A DNA stretch of 64,000 nt, taken from Epichloe hybrida. Taxonomy: Eukaryota > Ascomycota > Sordariomycetes > Hypocreales > Clavicipitaceae. The notes under the pieces were generated by a model. The model searched no databases. It was not told the origin of the DNA and saw nothing but the letters and a program-made list of their open reading frames with translations. The position numbers were made by a program, and so were the translations under genes. This document shows positions 35,763 through 46,910 of the stretch, in pieces (the stretch's first letter is position 1; every line of letters begins with the position of its first letter). Location: the NCBI GenBank assembly GCA_019022495.1, contig JAFEKR010000001.1:8122001-8186000 (forward strand). Reading direction: 5' to 3'.

Positions 35763-36932
35763 GATGGTTGCAACAAAGAGACAATCGACGAGCTCCAACT
35801 GGTTCCAGGTGTAGAGTCGGTACGCGAGCGGTAAATTTACTCGATTTCGCAGAGGTACCTGGTATCTGGAGTTCAACACGCAGGCGAGAGAATAGGTTTG
35901 CAGGACGGGGAGTAGTGAGTAGGAAGAGGAAGGTGAAGAGAAAGCCAGTCGGGTGGGATGGCAGGAGGTAGTCAGTTTTATCAAGGTTGAACGATGACGA
36001 GGGCTGATGGCTGATGGATGATGGCTGCAAAGGCTCGTGACCCTGTTTTTTTTTTTTTGGGCGGGCGGGCGGGCGGGCAGGCAGGCAGGCCCAGCAGGGG
36101 GTGGTGGCCCTGTGGGTAGTCAGACTGGATTGGTGGTTGTCCAGGACTCCAGAGGGTACGGATTATGCCGTCATCATTCATAAATCATAAGATACATAAT
36201 ACGGAGTAGAAGCGCGTTACACACAACAACTTGCAGGCACCTACCTCTTCTACCCCAGATTCCAACTTCGAGCTGGATGGATTAAAAAAAAAGGGTTGCT
36301 CGTACATTCAGCTGAAATCCGGGTTTGACCGGGCTTGACCACTTCACGGCATTATGTATGTATGCTTCCCGCGCTAACTTAAAATAGTACGCGCGTGGCC
36401 CGGATTGCAAGGTTGTTTTGCATCGCCCTTCGAGCCAACCGGGGCATTTCTCCGCATTCGCTCACTGCCGGAATGACCCAATAGCCCTCGGATTGCTCGC
36501 TCCACCATTATCGATATATTCGGCATCCGTGAGCTTGAACCAAACCATGTTATATAATACCTCATGATACACCTGGTGATATGTCTGTATTACCGCCTTA
36601 ACATTATTTCTCACCAATGAGTGCAGCTCCGTCAAAGCGCCAGCTACGAGGTCTACTTGACAAAGAAACCCGTTCACAATGCCATCATGTTGTATGTAGT
36701 CTTGGTCGTGTTCATTGCCGGCTTCGAACGAGAGAGAATAAGAATCGCAACCAAATAGGAACATCCTTCCAACGCCTTGTTGCCATGCCAAGTTATAAAA
36801 CAAATGATATTTGCCCACGTACTGATTTATTCATGCCGTGAAATGTCCCCCCGGGTTGATGTATGGTAGAGGTCGGCCTGGATCGTTAGGAGAGTAGAAC
36901 CGACAAATGGTGGCAAGGAATATGACCTCGAA
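35763..36932. other. Intergenic DNA upstream of phosphatidylserine synthase
   Basis: Promoter of the Cho1 gene and 3' flank of the metalloprotease gene. It contains (GGGC)n followed by (AGGC)n at 36059-36090 and TACGGAGTA at 36200-36208. Confidence 0.6.
36059..36090. repeat. (GGGC)n-(AGGC)n tandem repeat
   Basis: About five GGGC units pass into three AGGC units, preceded by a T run of 12; located about 300 bp upstream of the phosphatidylserine synthase start. Confidence 0.9.
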
Positions 36933-39511
36933 TCATCGTTTGATTAGAACAGCAAGGTTATGAACCCATGACCCGCATGAGCCTGAAACACCACAAATGC
37001 TATATCCGCGAGGCGGTATTACGTTGTGACTACAGAAGCCATTGTCAGTCCCAGAAGCAAATTCGTCATGAAGCAGAGCTGGACATACGCAGACCCGCCA
37101 TAAGCATTGCCAAATACAGGCGACTTCCTTCCCAGGCTGGTTAATATTTGGATACCTTCTATACGGGATCCCGCTCTGACCAGCAGTCCGCTCAAATATT
37201 CACCACGGCGAACATCTGTGCATTTGTTAGGAGTCAAATTTGTAGTCTTGAAGAAGCGAAGATATCTCACCAAATTCAAAAACCTGTTTCGCATCACCCT
37301 CTCTTTTCTCGCCTATCAATTGAGTGGTCTTGTCGTCATAGACAAACTCAAGACCGTGGAGAGCGGCACTGCGATAGGCAATGACTTGTGACATGACCTT
37401 GTCGTGTTTCACGGCACTTGTGAATATCAAGTCTTGCTGTTCGCAGCCATCAATCTTCGCGGCGCCAAGCACTTGGCTTCTGGAAGCCATCTTGCTGCCT
37501 CCTAATTTCACCATGAATCCCTTGGATGTGAATTCTCCAAAGTCATCAATAGTTAGAGAGCCGCCACCATGCGACTTGATCGATATCGACATGCGTCCTT
37601 TGCGTTTGGCCTCGGGCAAACGTGCCCGCAAGTCCTGCTCGGTGAGTGCTAGCTGGCGCTGTACTGGGCCGTTTTCTGTGGTATACTCTAGCCACACATG
37701 GCAGACGTTATCTCCGTCACTGAGAATTTCCACGAATGATATGCCAGTCGCGGCCATGGCCAGGACCGTACCGTCTTCAGTAGCAAAGGCTTGAACGCCG
37801 TCGTCTGCATTCAACGGGGGATCATTGGGTAGCCTGAAGGCGGGATGGCTTCGAAAGCGTAGGCAGTCGAGGCGGTGCCACCCGCACTCATCTCCTTGCT
37901 GTACTAAGCCACCTTTTGATCTCGTCCTTGTCGAATATGCTTCTCGTGGAACAAAGGATCGATTGAAAACGACATAGTCTTTCTGCATGACACCAGATTC
38001 TTGATGCGGACAACCAAACAGGTGCCCAGTCTCGTGCAGATGAGCTCCAATGCCAAGATTTGCTGCTTCCCAGGAGCTTCCGGCCTCATTGTTTTCGTTC
38101 GCAACGTAGCTTGTATCGATGGGGGTGCAATCTGTAAATGCCGGCACCACCTCCTCAAAGTTAGAGGGGTAGCTGTGCAAACAATGAGACCCAAATACCG
38201 ATAGTTGCAAATCGCCTGCGCTTCCACCCAATGCTGCATGACCAGTAACGACTCTGTTCCGAGAGTCCCAATGTGTATCCATGAAAAGTGCGGCAACATA
38301 ATTCTTCTGGCCTGGAGGAGCATTGAAATGCCCTTTGACTGCGTCCACAGCCAATTTGAATAGCGAGTTCTTCTCGGTCGCTTCGTCGAGAGCGTGAGCT
38401 TTGTGGAGATCGCGAATCTCAGCAACCGTTTTATCCGACCGTATAACGTGGATTCTGGCCTCGGAGCGCATTGTACCATCTTCGGCGTCTCGATGATTAG
38501 CGGTTCCCAAAACCCACTCCTCCTCATAACGAAAGCTTCTTCGCCCCAACTTGTGCCTCCACATTTGCTCTGCTGTGAACGCCTGCCAAAGATACGCCGC
38601 CATTCGAAACTTCTTGACTGCCGTGTCCAGTCCATTGCCCTCTTTCTCCACCCGAGCTGGCGGTGCGTCGAATGTCTCTGGCGAGTCCTTTCCAACGATG
38701 ATGGCCAGTTGCAAAGGAGGGGCATTCATTGCTGGTATCATATGTATGGTCAAATAAGAGGCGTGTATGGGGTTAGTAGAGGAGCTGTTTGCGAGCTTAG
38801 GGCTAGAAAAGTCGATCCTGAATTTGTTTGGCCCCGGCTGTAAGTAGACCAACGCTTTGAAGCGAGATTCACAGACCGGCCAACTGATGGCAGGAAAACT
38901 ATCGTCGTATCGACTCACGACAACAGTGCCATCAACCAAAGACTTTCCGGGCTCGCCAATGGAACCATGTAGAAGAAGAACCTTTTGATAAACCTAACGG
39001 GGAGTTTCAGCATGAGAGTGAAAACAACGCACGTCAAAGCAGATCGACCATGATTGAAACACGAATTTGCACAGCAAAGAATGCGCAACCATAGACCACC
39101 CGTGCGACACCGGAGAGTGTGAGGAAATGTACTGACCCATGAGTTTTCCGAGATATTGTGAATGCGCGGGGCATATCGCGACAACGGTATGCTGCCTCGT
39201 CCATTGACAGGAGGAGCACCAAGGCCAGACATGCCAGAGACACTATGCCTGCTGCCACTACGTGCAGGAGACAACGCGGGCTGGGACTGGGAAACGACCG
39301 CTGTCTGGATTCTCTGCAACGTGTCGGACGACTTTATTTGAAGATTGAGCGCGGGATCGGACTGATGACCGACGGACGGAGGAGTTACGGAGCCACTTGA
39401 CGGCGAGGTGCCCTGGCTGGTGGTTCTATCACTAGACGCATCGGTGGAGTTGTCGGTTCGAAAGCTTGCCCTTGAACGACGACGCAGCTCTTTGAGGAAT
39501 GTTGGGGCCAT
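36933..39511 (-). CDS. YIL108W-like putative zinc metallopeptidase with C-terminal jacalin-like domain
   Basis: Four exons: 39511-39137, 38993-37271, 37215-37089, 37029-36933, with introns of 143, 55 and 59 nt, giving 773 aa. It belongs to a fungal family of predicted zinc peptidases (PF12044; yeast YIL108W), with no established substrate. The N-terminal 120 residues are Ser-rich and disordered. The peptidase core begins near LLLHGSIGEPGKS and contains HETGH at residues 445-449 within AHLHETGHLFGCPH, a zincin motif with a downstream His. From about residue 640, beta-rich sequence ends in VRAGSRIEGIQILTS, NAYGGSA and PPRGYSICGVSGSCGSWV, a jacalin-type lectin fold signature. That signature only appears when the last two introns are removed; without splicing the frame stops at 37227 and loses the lectin part. 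Confidence 0.87.
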
Positions 39512-40728
39512 GTTGGATGATATGTTGTGGCAGACCTGCCGTGCCCCGTCCTCTCGAGCAGCTTCGTCGTGTCACGTAGGTTTGTGCAGGAGGAAACAAT
39601 TGTTGGTTCGCCGAGATTGAAAAGTGAAGAATCGTGATTAAAGAGATGAAATGGCCACGAAAGCCGAGTACCGAGGGGTTTGTTTTGGGGGGGAGCGAAC
39701 GTGGTATTGACAGCGATCGAGATCCGAACTGTTGTCGATCAGTAGCAGACGGCAGCGCAGCTCCGCAACTCTCTCGACCTAAATGATCTACGTAGCTGAA
39801 TCTGCGTAGGTTCTTAAGTGAATGCAATCAGTGCACATGAGAGAGAGAAAAACGAAGGAATTGGCGTTGACAAGAAGAAAGAGTGAAGAAAGCAGGGCTA
39901 AGTAACGTGGACGGCCCATTTAATTACCAAAGGGGCATCGGAACAAGGAAGACGGGTCAAGAGTCAAGAGCAAGCTGCCAGCCAGCCTTGTTCGGGGAGG
40001 TTCAATCTTGGAAAAACAAAAAAACCTGGCAGGTTGCGGCCTCGTAAAGCTGCTGCCAAGCTCTTAGTTCGAACAGCACTATGTACGGGTGGAAGGGGGG
40101 TGGAGGGGTGGATGGGGCACAACAACACGGGTAGCACTGGGGCAACGGAAAGGGGGGGGGCGTGTCGCAAGCGGAGAGCGTTTATCTTTGACAGCACTTG
40201 TATTACCGTCTGATGTTGGTCATTCGGACGCAACTGAGGCGCATAATTACAAGTCCTTGCACAGCGTCGATTACGTGCGCTCAAGCCGTCAATCGGTGTG
40301 TCTTCTGGTGTTCCCCGTCCACAACTTGCCATCGGCCCATCCAATTCATTTGTGATAATCGCGGAGTAGCTGATCCGCGTTTGCATGGCGAGACTCTTTC
40401 TAATTGTCCGCCAGCCATGCTGCATGCAAAGCGTGATCATGTCTCTTACTAATTAAGCGCGACTGTGAGCAAGGTTGCTGAACATGAACCGCCCTGATAA
40501 TCCACTGGACCTGCTTTCCCTGCAGCTACGCAGGGATTGAAGCATTTATGGGTTCTCAACTCCTCACGATGACGCCATAGTGTCTGTCAACAGGGCTATT
40601 AGGCCCAGTGCACCTGCCCCGTCCGCTAGCCCGCCGTTTGATTTCCCTCGGCTTGCAGAGGAACCCATCGGACATGGAAACAATCCCATTCTAAATTCGG
40701 TGCGACCTTATTCGTGACATGGTGTCCA

Positions 40729-40755
40729 CATTCGCATCATTCGCATCATTCGCAT
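40729..40755. repeat. (CATTCGCAT)3 tandem repeat
   Basis: Three perfect copies of a 9-bp unit in intergenic DNA. Confidence 0.92.
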
Positions 40756-41393
40756 CGGAAGGTCATCAGTACAATTGCTGCACACCGTTCGCGGTTCACG
40801 GAGCTTATTAGGTATGTATTATGTGCCTGAGAGGGCTAATAACGCCTAAGCGTCAAACACGTCCTCACTTCCTCAATACGTCTCACCAGCTGTCTGACAT
40901 AGCTCAGCGATGCCATCATCCTATCCTGCAGCGTTGCTAGAGCCCATATCAACAAGTTTATCCACATCTGGAATGGCTACGGAGTACGGAGTACTTGTAT
41001 GGGTCATCATAATCTGAAGTGTCAGCCCTTAAACCCTAGAATACAAGGAATCAAGGATCAAGGATACTCTGAAGTTTGAAATTATTATACTTACTCGATT
41101 TATACTGAACGTTTATAGGCAGAATGTATTAATTGGTCAATAATGCCTGTTAGTTCGCACGAACTCACGAGAGATAGCCTTACAATCCTTTCAGAGATGG
41201 TGTACCAACTATGACCAGCACTATTTCAGAGTCAAGCGCAGTAATATGCCCTGCGCGATCTTGTACAACTGGAGACTAGAGTCAACATCCATACTGGTCG
41301 ACGGGCGGGTGAAACTTGTAGCCAACCAATGATCACTTCTGAATTGGAGCGTCGTCGAAGTAGACCACATTTCTGCCAACGTCTTTTTTTAAG

Positions 41394-41407
41394 CCCCCCC
41401 CCCCCCC
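41394..41407. repeat. (C)14 homopolymer
   Basis: A 14-base C run preceded by TTTTTTTAAG and followed by AAAATTAC. Confidence 0.9.
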
Positions 41408-42599
41408 AAAATTACTGTAAAAAAAAACAACCAACATATAAATTGATTTGGGAATTTTCTGTTTTCTCTTGAGTTTACAAAAGGTACATGCACATTGGTT
41501 CGATTATTCGCTTCAGTTTCGACGGAGTACATGTTCAAAGGCTCCATGAACCACGAACACTGTGGTCAATACGTGCTCAAGGTGAAGGGAGAGACGATGG
41601 CGACGGCCTTACTCAAATATTACCTAATGAGAACATGTATATCATGTGTCGTTATCATACTTGACATGATACTTCATGCTGTAGCTACGAGGGCAGTTCA
41701 ATGTGCGATTACTTCATCACCAGGATCGGCGGATTCACTCATCAAAGGGATCAATGACATCGCGACACTGCAAGCATAGAGAAACTGAGTTACTCCGGAT
41801 ATCCGGACAAAGTAAAAGAAGAATTCTCAAGTCTGGTGCCAATCGGGTTGGTTGACAAGTGTTCTGGCAAGAGCCCATGCATGCCAAGTTGTGAAAAATC
41901 GGGTGGTGGTCTGCAACGACGAGCGTGGGTTGGAAGCTGGTGTCTCCAACATAGGAATGCCAACCATTCGCTCGGCCAAACCCTCAACAGATTTCGATGT
42001 CGTACGGGATGGGCTTCGCAAGGGAGGTATTGCGGCTTACCCGTAAATAATTAGACAGGTATTGAAGTTCATGACAGGAACAGAAGGGCTTGCTCCATGG
42101 ACTCCGTAGCGCATTGCGATCCACTTCGACTCCAACCACTTGAAGTGCCAGGTGTGCCAGGTAGCTTTTTTGCCTTCTCCCAGGAAACCAATTCCCCTCG
42201 GGTTATCCTTATCCTTAGCAGAGCAAAAGCGAGGGGCAGAGAACAGAGCGGGGGAGAGAGTACGAACGAAGCATTGCATTCAGCACACGGAGTATTAGGT
42301 ACTTCCATTGATGAAAGCGTGCCGTTACAAGAACGAAGAGACTCAGCTATTACTGCCACGTACAGCCCCCTCCCTCCCCTGTTGGCCGCCCTTGTTTGGG
42401 CCACAGCCGCCGAAGTTGGGGCTCCGTCTCACCCAACACGGCCTGCTAATCTTTTCCCTCTTCCACATCCCCCTCCCTTTAGCTTTGCCTGCACCACAAA
42501 CCAACCATCTTCCAGCTACGCCATTATTCAAGCAGAAGGATTTCTCCACGCGGCATAGAACTACGTCCGAGGATTTATTTCTTCTCCTTGGTCAAAACC

Positions 42600-43773
42600 A
42601 TGTCATCCCCATGGAAAAAGCAGCCTGAGGATGTAGTGGACAGTATTCTTAAGCGTGCAGAGGTCAGCAAAGTAAGTACTCTAGCAGCCAGAAGAGTTGC
42701 TGGCATCCAAATCCCCATGCCCCTTCGCCCCTCCTACGGATATATTGTCCTTCGTGATTGATGGCTAATTTTCATTCTGCTCGACCCAGATTGCACGCCG
42801 ACTACAAAATCGGTTGGCCCTGGCGCAGTTTAAGACAAAACATGGCTGGGAAGACCTGACACTCGACTCCATCGAACCGAAACTAGAAGAAGAAATGCGA
42901 AGGAGGCGATTATGTGATGGCGATGTTCTATCGGACTCGTCTTCCAGTGCCTCGGACTTGCCATATCCTACAAAGACATTGATGAGCTCGCCGCTCAAGG
43001 CGCCTTTGTTCTCTGATGCAATTGGGTCCAGCAATGGAAGCTCAGGCCACCGAAAACGTACATACATGGCATCATTTGATCACGCTGCCTCGAGTCCAAG
43101 TAAAAGAAACCGAGCATCACCGACAGCACACAAATCCTTCTCAGGGCACTCGGCGTGGAAGGAGAACCACCGTTTAGCGCAGTCGTCACCCATCAAGCCC
43201 CGGAGGCAGCAGCACTTCACTACTTCTGGTGGTCCAGATGTCTCTTTTTTTCAACAACGAAGAATGACCGCCGCTCTAACCTCGCCCAATTTTGCCGCAC
43301 CCTCTGACGATGACGACGATCTTCTCCCCGCACATTCATTCAGCCTAAACAATATTCAATCCTCACCTCCTCGCACCCCACCAATGCAGACTAGAAGTCT
43401 CGCGGGCAAACGAAGTAAGGAGAACATGAACGCTGCCAATGGAGGCAAGTCCGGTGAAGAAGGTGCAGACCTGTTGCTGTATCTTGCAGCATCGCCGTCG
43501 CCTGCAGTTAAATCGAACCGCGGTCGCATGGAACGACCTTCTACGCCGCCACCGAAAAACGGTAAACTTGATCTCCCTTCATCAATGATGACCACACCAG
43601 GAGGAGGTAACTTGTTCCCTCATACTCCGAGCCAAGGCTTTGATTTCGCAGATTTTGTCAACATAACACCCAGTCCCGCACAAAAACCGTGGAGGACACC
43701 AGGGCCAATCTCCGCGCGCACCCCTCTCAGCGTTGCTAGAAGAAGGCTGACCTTTGAGGAACCGCTTGCGTAG
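42600..43773 (+). CDS. Whi5/Nrm1-like G1/S transcriptional repressor (putative)
   Basis: Two exons, 42600-42671 and 42790-43773, with a 118-nt intron, giving 351 aa. The short N-terminal block, IARRLQNRLALAQFKTKHGW followed by EDLTLDSIEPKLEEE, resembles the Whi5/Nrm1 homology region (PF08528), which binds SBF/MBF or E2F-like factors. The rest is disordered, rich in Ser/Thr-Pro sites (SSPLKAP, SSPSKR, SSPIKPR, SPPRTPP, STPPP, PHTPSQG, NITPSPAQ, ARTPLSVA) suited to cyclin-dependent kinase control. If right, it would repress G1/S genes until phosphorylated and exported. Msn5, encoded earlier in this window, exports Whi5 in yeast; that parallel is knowledge from yeast, not evidence from this sequence. 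The family call rests on a short motif and overall composition. Confidence 0.6.
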
Positions 43774-45359
43774 CGACATTGTCTACACCTGACAAGGTCG
43801 TTTGCAACCATGATTGATTTCAGGCGTATGCCACTCATCTACATTTTCTTTCATTATTTAATTCGTCGACTTATTCATGCAATACTCTTGCGGATTTTAC
43901 GTGCTATATCTGACTTGGTAGCGCTTCTTGCTGCATGCTATCACAAGCCCCCCCCCCCCCTCCCCCCTTTTCTGAAAATTGGACTTCTTGAAGTCCGTCA
44001 GTTTTATAAACTGGCTTGTATTTATTTCTTTATTGATTTCGGCACTATTTCATGTTGATCTTTTGGCATTCTTGATATGTACTATTCATCGAATGAAGCA
44101 ATCGCCTGTTCTTACACACTTTACGAGACCAGTTCTCACGCGGCGTACGGAAAACTAATGGCAGAGCAAGGACTTTTAGAAATTTCCTACTATCAATGTA
44201 TGGTTCTGCTGGCTGGCAGGTCTAGATGCTTTGTTATATGTTGATGATGTCTTCATACTCACTTACGAAAACACGTTTGTTGTGTCCGATTATTACATCA
44301 ATGGGAAGCAGGCTGGGTGGGGTTACGCGCATGGCATGATTGCTATCATGTCTGGGCAGGCGTACAGCAAAGGGGACAGTTATTAACGCTATCGGAAATT
44401 GAATAATTGAATGCAATACACTACTAGCACATTTGGAGAAAATTGGGCGACCACCTGATCAACGCTTGACGATAAGTCCTGATGGACTCTGTCCCTAGAG
44501 TTTCGGGACGCGCCGATTTCAGTCTTTCAACGCGTTGGGATGTGGGAAAGCACGCGCGTTCAGCACGCGTTCTTGCCCATTCCATCGCATCATTTACGCG
44601 TCAGGACCACTCCCAGCCAATCATCTTGCTACAACTGAGCGTCTCGCGATCAAGCCATGATGTCAGCTAAAACTCCATCGCATGAATGAACCGGGTCTAA
44701 TAAATCAAGTTGGTGAATGCCGAAGAAGTCATTGCAATTGCCATCAAATTTGAAAAGCAGCATTGAAGTCTTCGAACTGTCCGTTCCTCCTGACCACGCT
44801 AATTTATTTTTCCTTTGTTCCCTCCCTCGCTCTACTTTCTTAAAAAAAAACTCCTTACTGTTCATAACTACCTACTTACGGAGCAGGGAAATTGCCGCCC
44901 GGGGTTTTCCTGCATTGTGCCCATCGAGCTGATAGGATCTATCTGGCTTCGTGCTCGCATCCTCCCTTGCGGTGAGAGACTGCATGGTTGCTGTGAAATC
45001 TGTACATGGGGCAACATCTTGTGTGGGTGGATTTGGTGTGGACGGACGTCGGGGTCGTGCGGACGTGATGTGGACGTTGACATTGATTACAACTTGTGGA
45101 TGGTGTGCGGGCCGAGATGGAAAAGCAAGTTTTTTTTTTTCCAAATCGGCGCACTGCGGAGTGACGAATGAACGATGATACGTACACACTTGCGGCCAAT
45201 TTTGGCATGGAGTTTTGAGTTTCACGAGGTGTACTTGGGATTTCCATGGTATGACGACAAATATTTCGAGTGCCCCCACCCGGTTGACTTGCATGGAAGA
45301 GATTCACACACCAAAGTTTTGTTGTATTCAACGCTGTTCTGTGCCACTACTTACTTCCC
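43774..45359. other. Intergenic DNA between convergent genes
   Basis: 3' flanks of the Whi5/Nrm1-like and the unrecognised gene. C-rich tract (43949-43970). No coding exon recognised. Confidence 0.55.
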
Positions 45360-46910
45360 TTACGACTTGTGGTCGGCATCCTGGTTTCCAAGTTCGTTGC
45401 TTCTCATCTGATATGCCATGACTGCCCATACTAGCTGCATGGCAACGATTCTTTGATCAGCCTGGAAGAAATCAAACCAAGGACTTCTCCAAGCCTCGAC
45501 TTTGCCCCAGCTTCGCTTCGCGGGATCTGGTTCCGGCGACCCATCTAGGACGTCGAGAAGTCGTGTCGGCACCCGAACTCGGAGGATCGACATGTGATGG
45601 AAGAGAGAGCTCATGACGAAAACGTCGTCGTAGTTGGCGTCTGCCACCTTGCCTATGACCTCATACTTGGCTTTCCTATCCCACGAAGAAGCTGGCGGTC
45701 GAACCATGCGATAATTGTCATAGATGGGCATGTTTCTGCGGGCCTTTTTGTTCGCTGGTCCGTCACGGACACCGTCCTTGTGTCCCGCGGACGTGTTGTT
45801 GTCCCCGTGTCCAGCCGGCGCCGAGCCCTTTTCGATTTCTCGCCCGATTGGCCCGCCTGCACCACCACCCCATCTGTGGTTTGCTGTCCACCACTTCTCA
45901 TGGCCGAACCGCACCTCCTCTTTCCCCTCGCGGTTCCGATGTTGAGCGGTGATCAATGCGGCAGTCACCTCGCGTGCCAGGTCTTGGGATTGCGCCGTCT
46001 CGACATCGGGTGTAGTAAAATCGACAGATGGTCTGGCGCTTACCGCTGCTACTGGACCATAAATGACGCCAGCTCGAGCAGTCTCTCTTGTGGCGGGGCT
46101 TTGGAACACGAAATGGCAATTCGACGGCGTATAAGACTTGCGCTGATGTTCACCAGGTGGTGACTCAAGGTGAAGCCTGGGTTCCACCCTTGCCATGGAA
46201 ACGTTGCAACCGAAATCGTACGCAACAAGCTTTATGAAGGTATTCAACAGATTCTGTCTGTGCTCTGCCGGCATAGACGCACCCGAGGAGCTTCTTACAC
46301 TAGTTGGAGGTTGACGGGGCTCAAGTTCCGCTGGTGCTTCGGCTTCAGAGGCAGTCAGTTCCGGCGAAGGCGGCAGACGTTGAGGCTCAGAAGGGTCGTC
46401 CCAAAACGCCGTGAAGAGCTCCAAGCATCGGAAAAACTCGTACGCGTTGCCAAGCCTAGCTTGTTGTTTGCCTTTGGGCGGTGCGACTCTTCTCACCGTG
46501 CGGAATGCGTCTTCGTTTGTGTTTGCGAGTTCTCTCCTCCGTTCCGAATACACATGGCAGCCGGGCGACGGTGCTCCGTTCCTCAACAAGATTCGATTCT
46601 CTGCATCGTGCTTTCGTGCTTGCTCTGGCGAGTAATTGTCCCAGCAGGCGAAATCTGGCAAGCAGGAAGTAGTCGGTAAGAGATCTTGGAGTTGGGCATC
46701 TAACGTTAGGTCAAGGCCGATAGCGAGCAGGCCAGATCGCCCCAGAACGATGGACTCTCGGCCAGTCTCCTTCAGCAAATTTGGCAATGACAAAGACGTG
46801 TTCGCAATGTTACTGTCCTTTGCAAAGGGCTGATATCTGGGCAGAGTGATCGGGGTTGGGTCTGGCACGTCATCTGGATCGACCGTCGAAGGCAAGTTTG
46901 CTGGCTCGCT
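45360..46910 (-). CDS. Unrecognised fungal protein, 5' exon unresolved
   Basis: I do not recognise this gene. One long minus-strand frame encodes about 516 residues and is open upstream to an acceptor-like CTAACAG at 46911-46917. The first in-frame ATG is about 200 codons in, so an upstream coding exon must exist. A candidate starts at 47132 (MKTTILLFILFNASMAYM), a possible signal-like leader, but I could not find a convincing donor that keeps the frame. Visible features: an acidic/Pro N-terminus; NAYEFFRCLELFTAFWDDPSE, an ordered segment; a Pro/Glu-rich linker; VAYDFGCNVSMARVEPRLHL; a Gly/Asn-rich basic region with KKARR, a possible nuclear signal; and an ordered C-terminus (VFVMSSLFHHMSILRVRVPTR, SPWFDFFQADQRIVAMQLVW). 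No catalytic motif is evident. Confidence 0.65.
   Translation of the reverse strand, partial: SEPANLPSTVDPDDVPDPTPITLPRYQPFAKDSNIANTSLSLPNLLKETGRESIVLGRSGLLAIGLDLTLDAQLQDLLPTTSCLPDFACWDNYSPEQARKHDAENRILLRNGAPSPGCHVYSERRRELANTNEDAFRTVRRVAPPKGKQQARLGNAYEFFRCLELFTAFWDDPSEPQRLPPSPELTASEAEAPAELEPRQPPTSVRSSSGASMPAEHRQNLLNTFIKLVAYDFGCNVSMARVEPRLHLESPPGEHQRKSYTPSNCHFVFQSPATRETARAGVIYGPVAAVSARPSVDFTTPDVETAQSQDLAREVTAALITAQHRNREGKEEVRFGHEKWWTANHRWGGGAGGPIGREIEKGSAPAGHGDNNTSAGHKDGVRDGPANKKARRNMPIYDNYRMVRPPASSWDRKAKYEVIGKVADANYDDVFVMSSLFHHMSILRVRVPTRLLDVLDGSPEPDPAKRSWGKVEAWRSPWFDFFQADQRIVAMQLVWAVMAYQMRSNELGNQDADHKS

Larger units (their letters stand above)
39512..42599. other. 3.1-kb intergenic region between the metalloprotease and Whi5/Nrm1-like genes
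   Basis: Divergent promoters at both ends; nothing coding recognised between. A 9-bp unit (CATTCGCAT) is repeated three times at 40729-40755. Two overlapping TACGGAGTA motifs lie at 40978-40993. A C run of 14 lies at 41394-41407. The right 250 bases are pyrimidine-rich leader. Confidence 0.6.

Noticed and set aside
38394..38843. 149-codon plus-strand frame
   Set aside because: Shadow frame inside the metalloprotease exon on the other strand.
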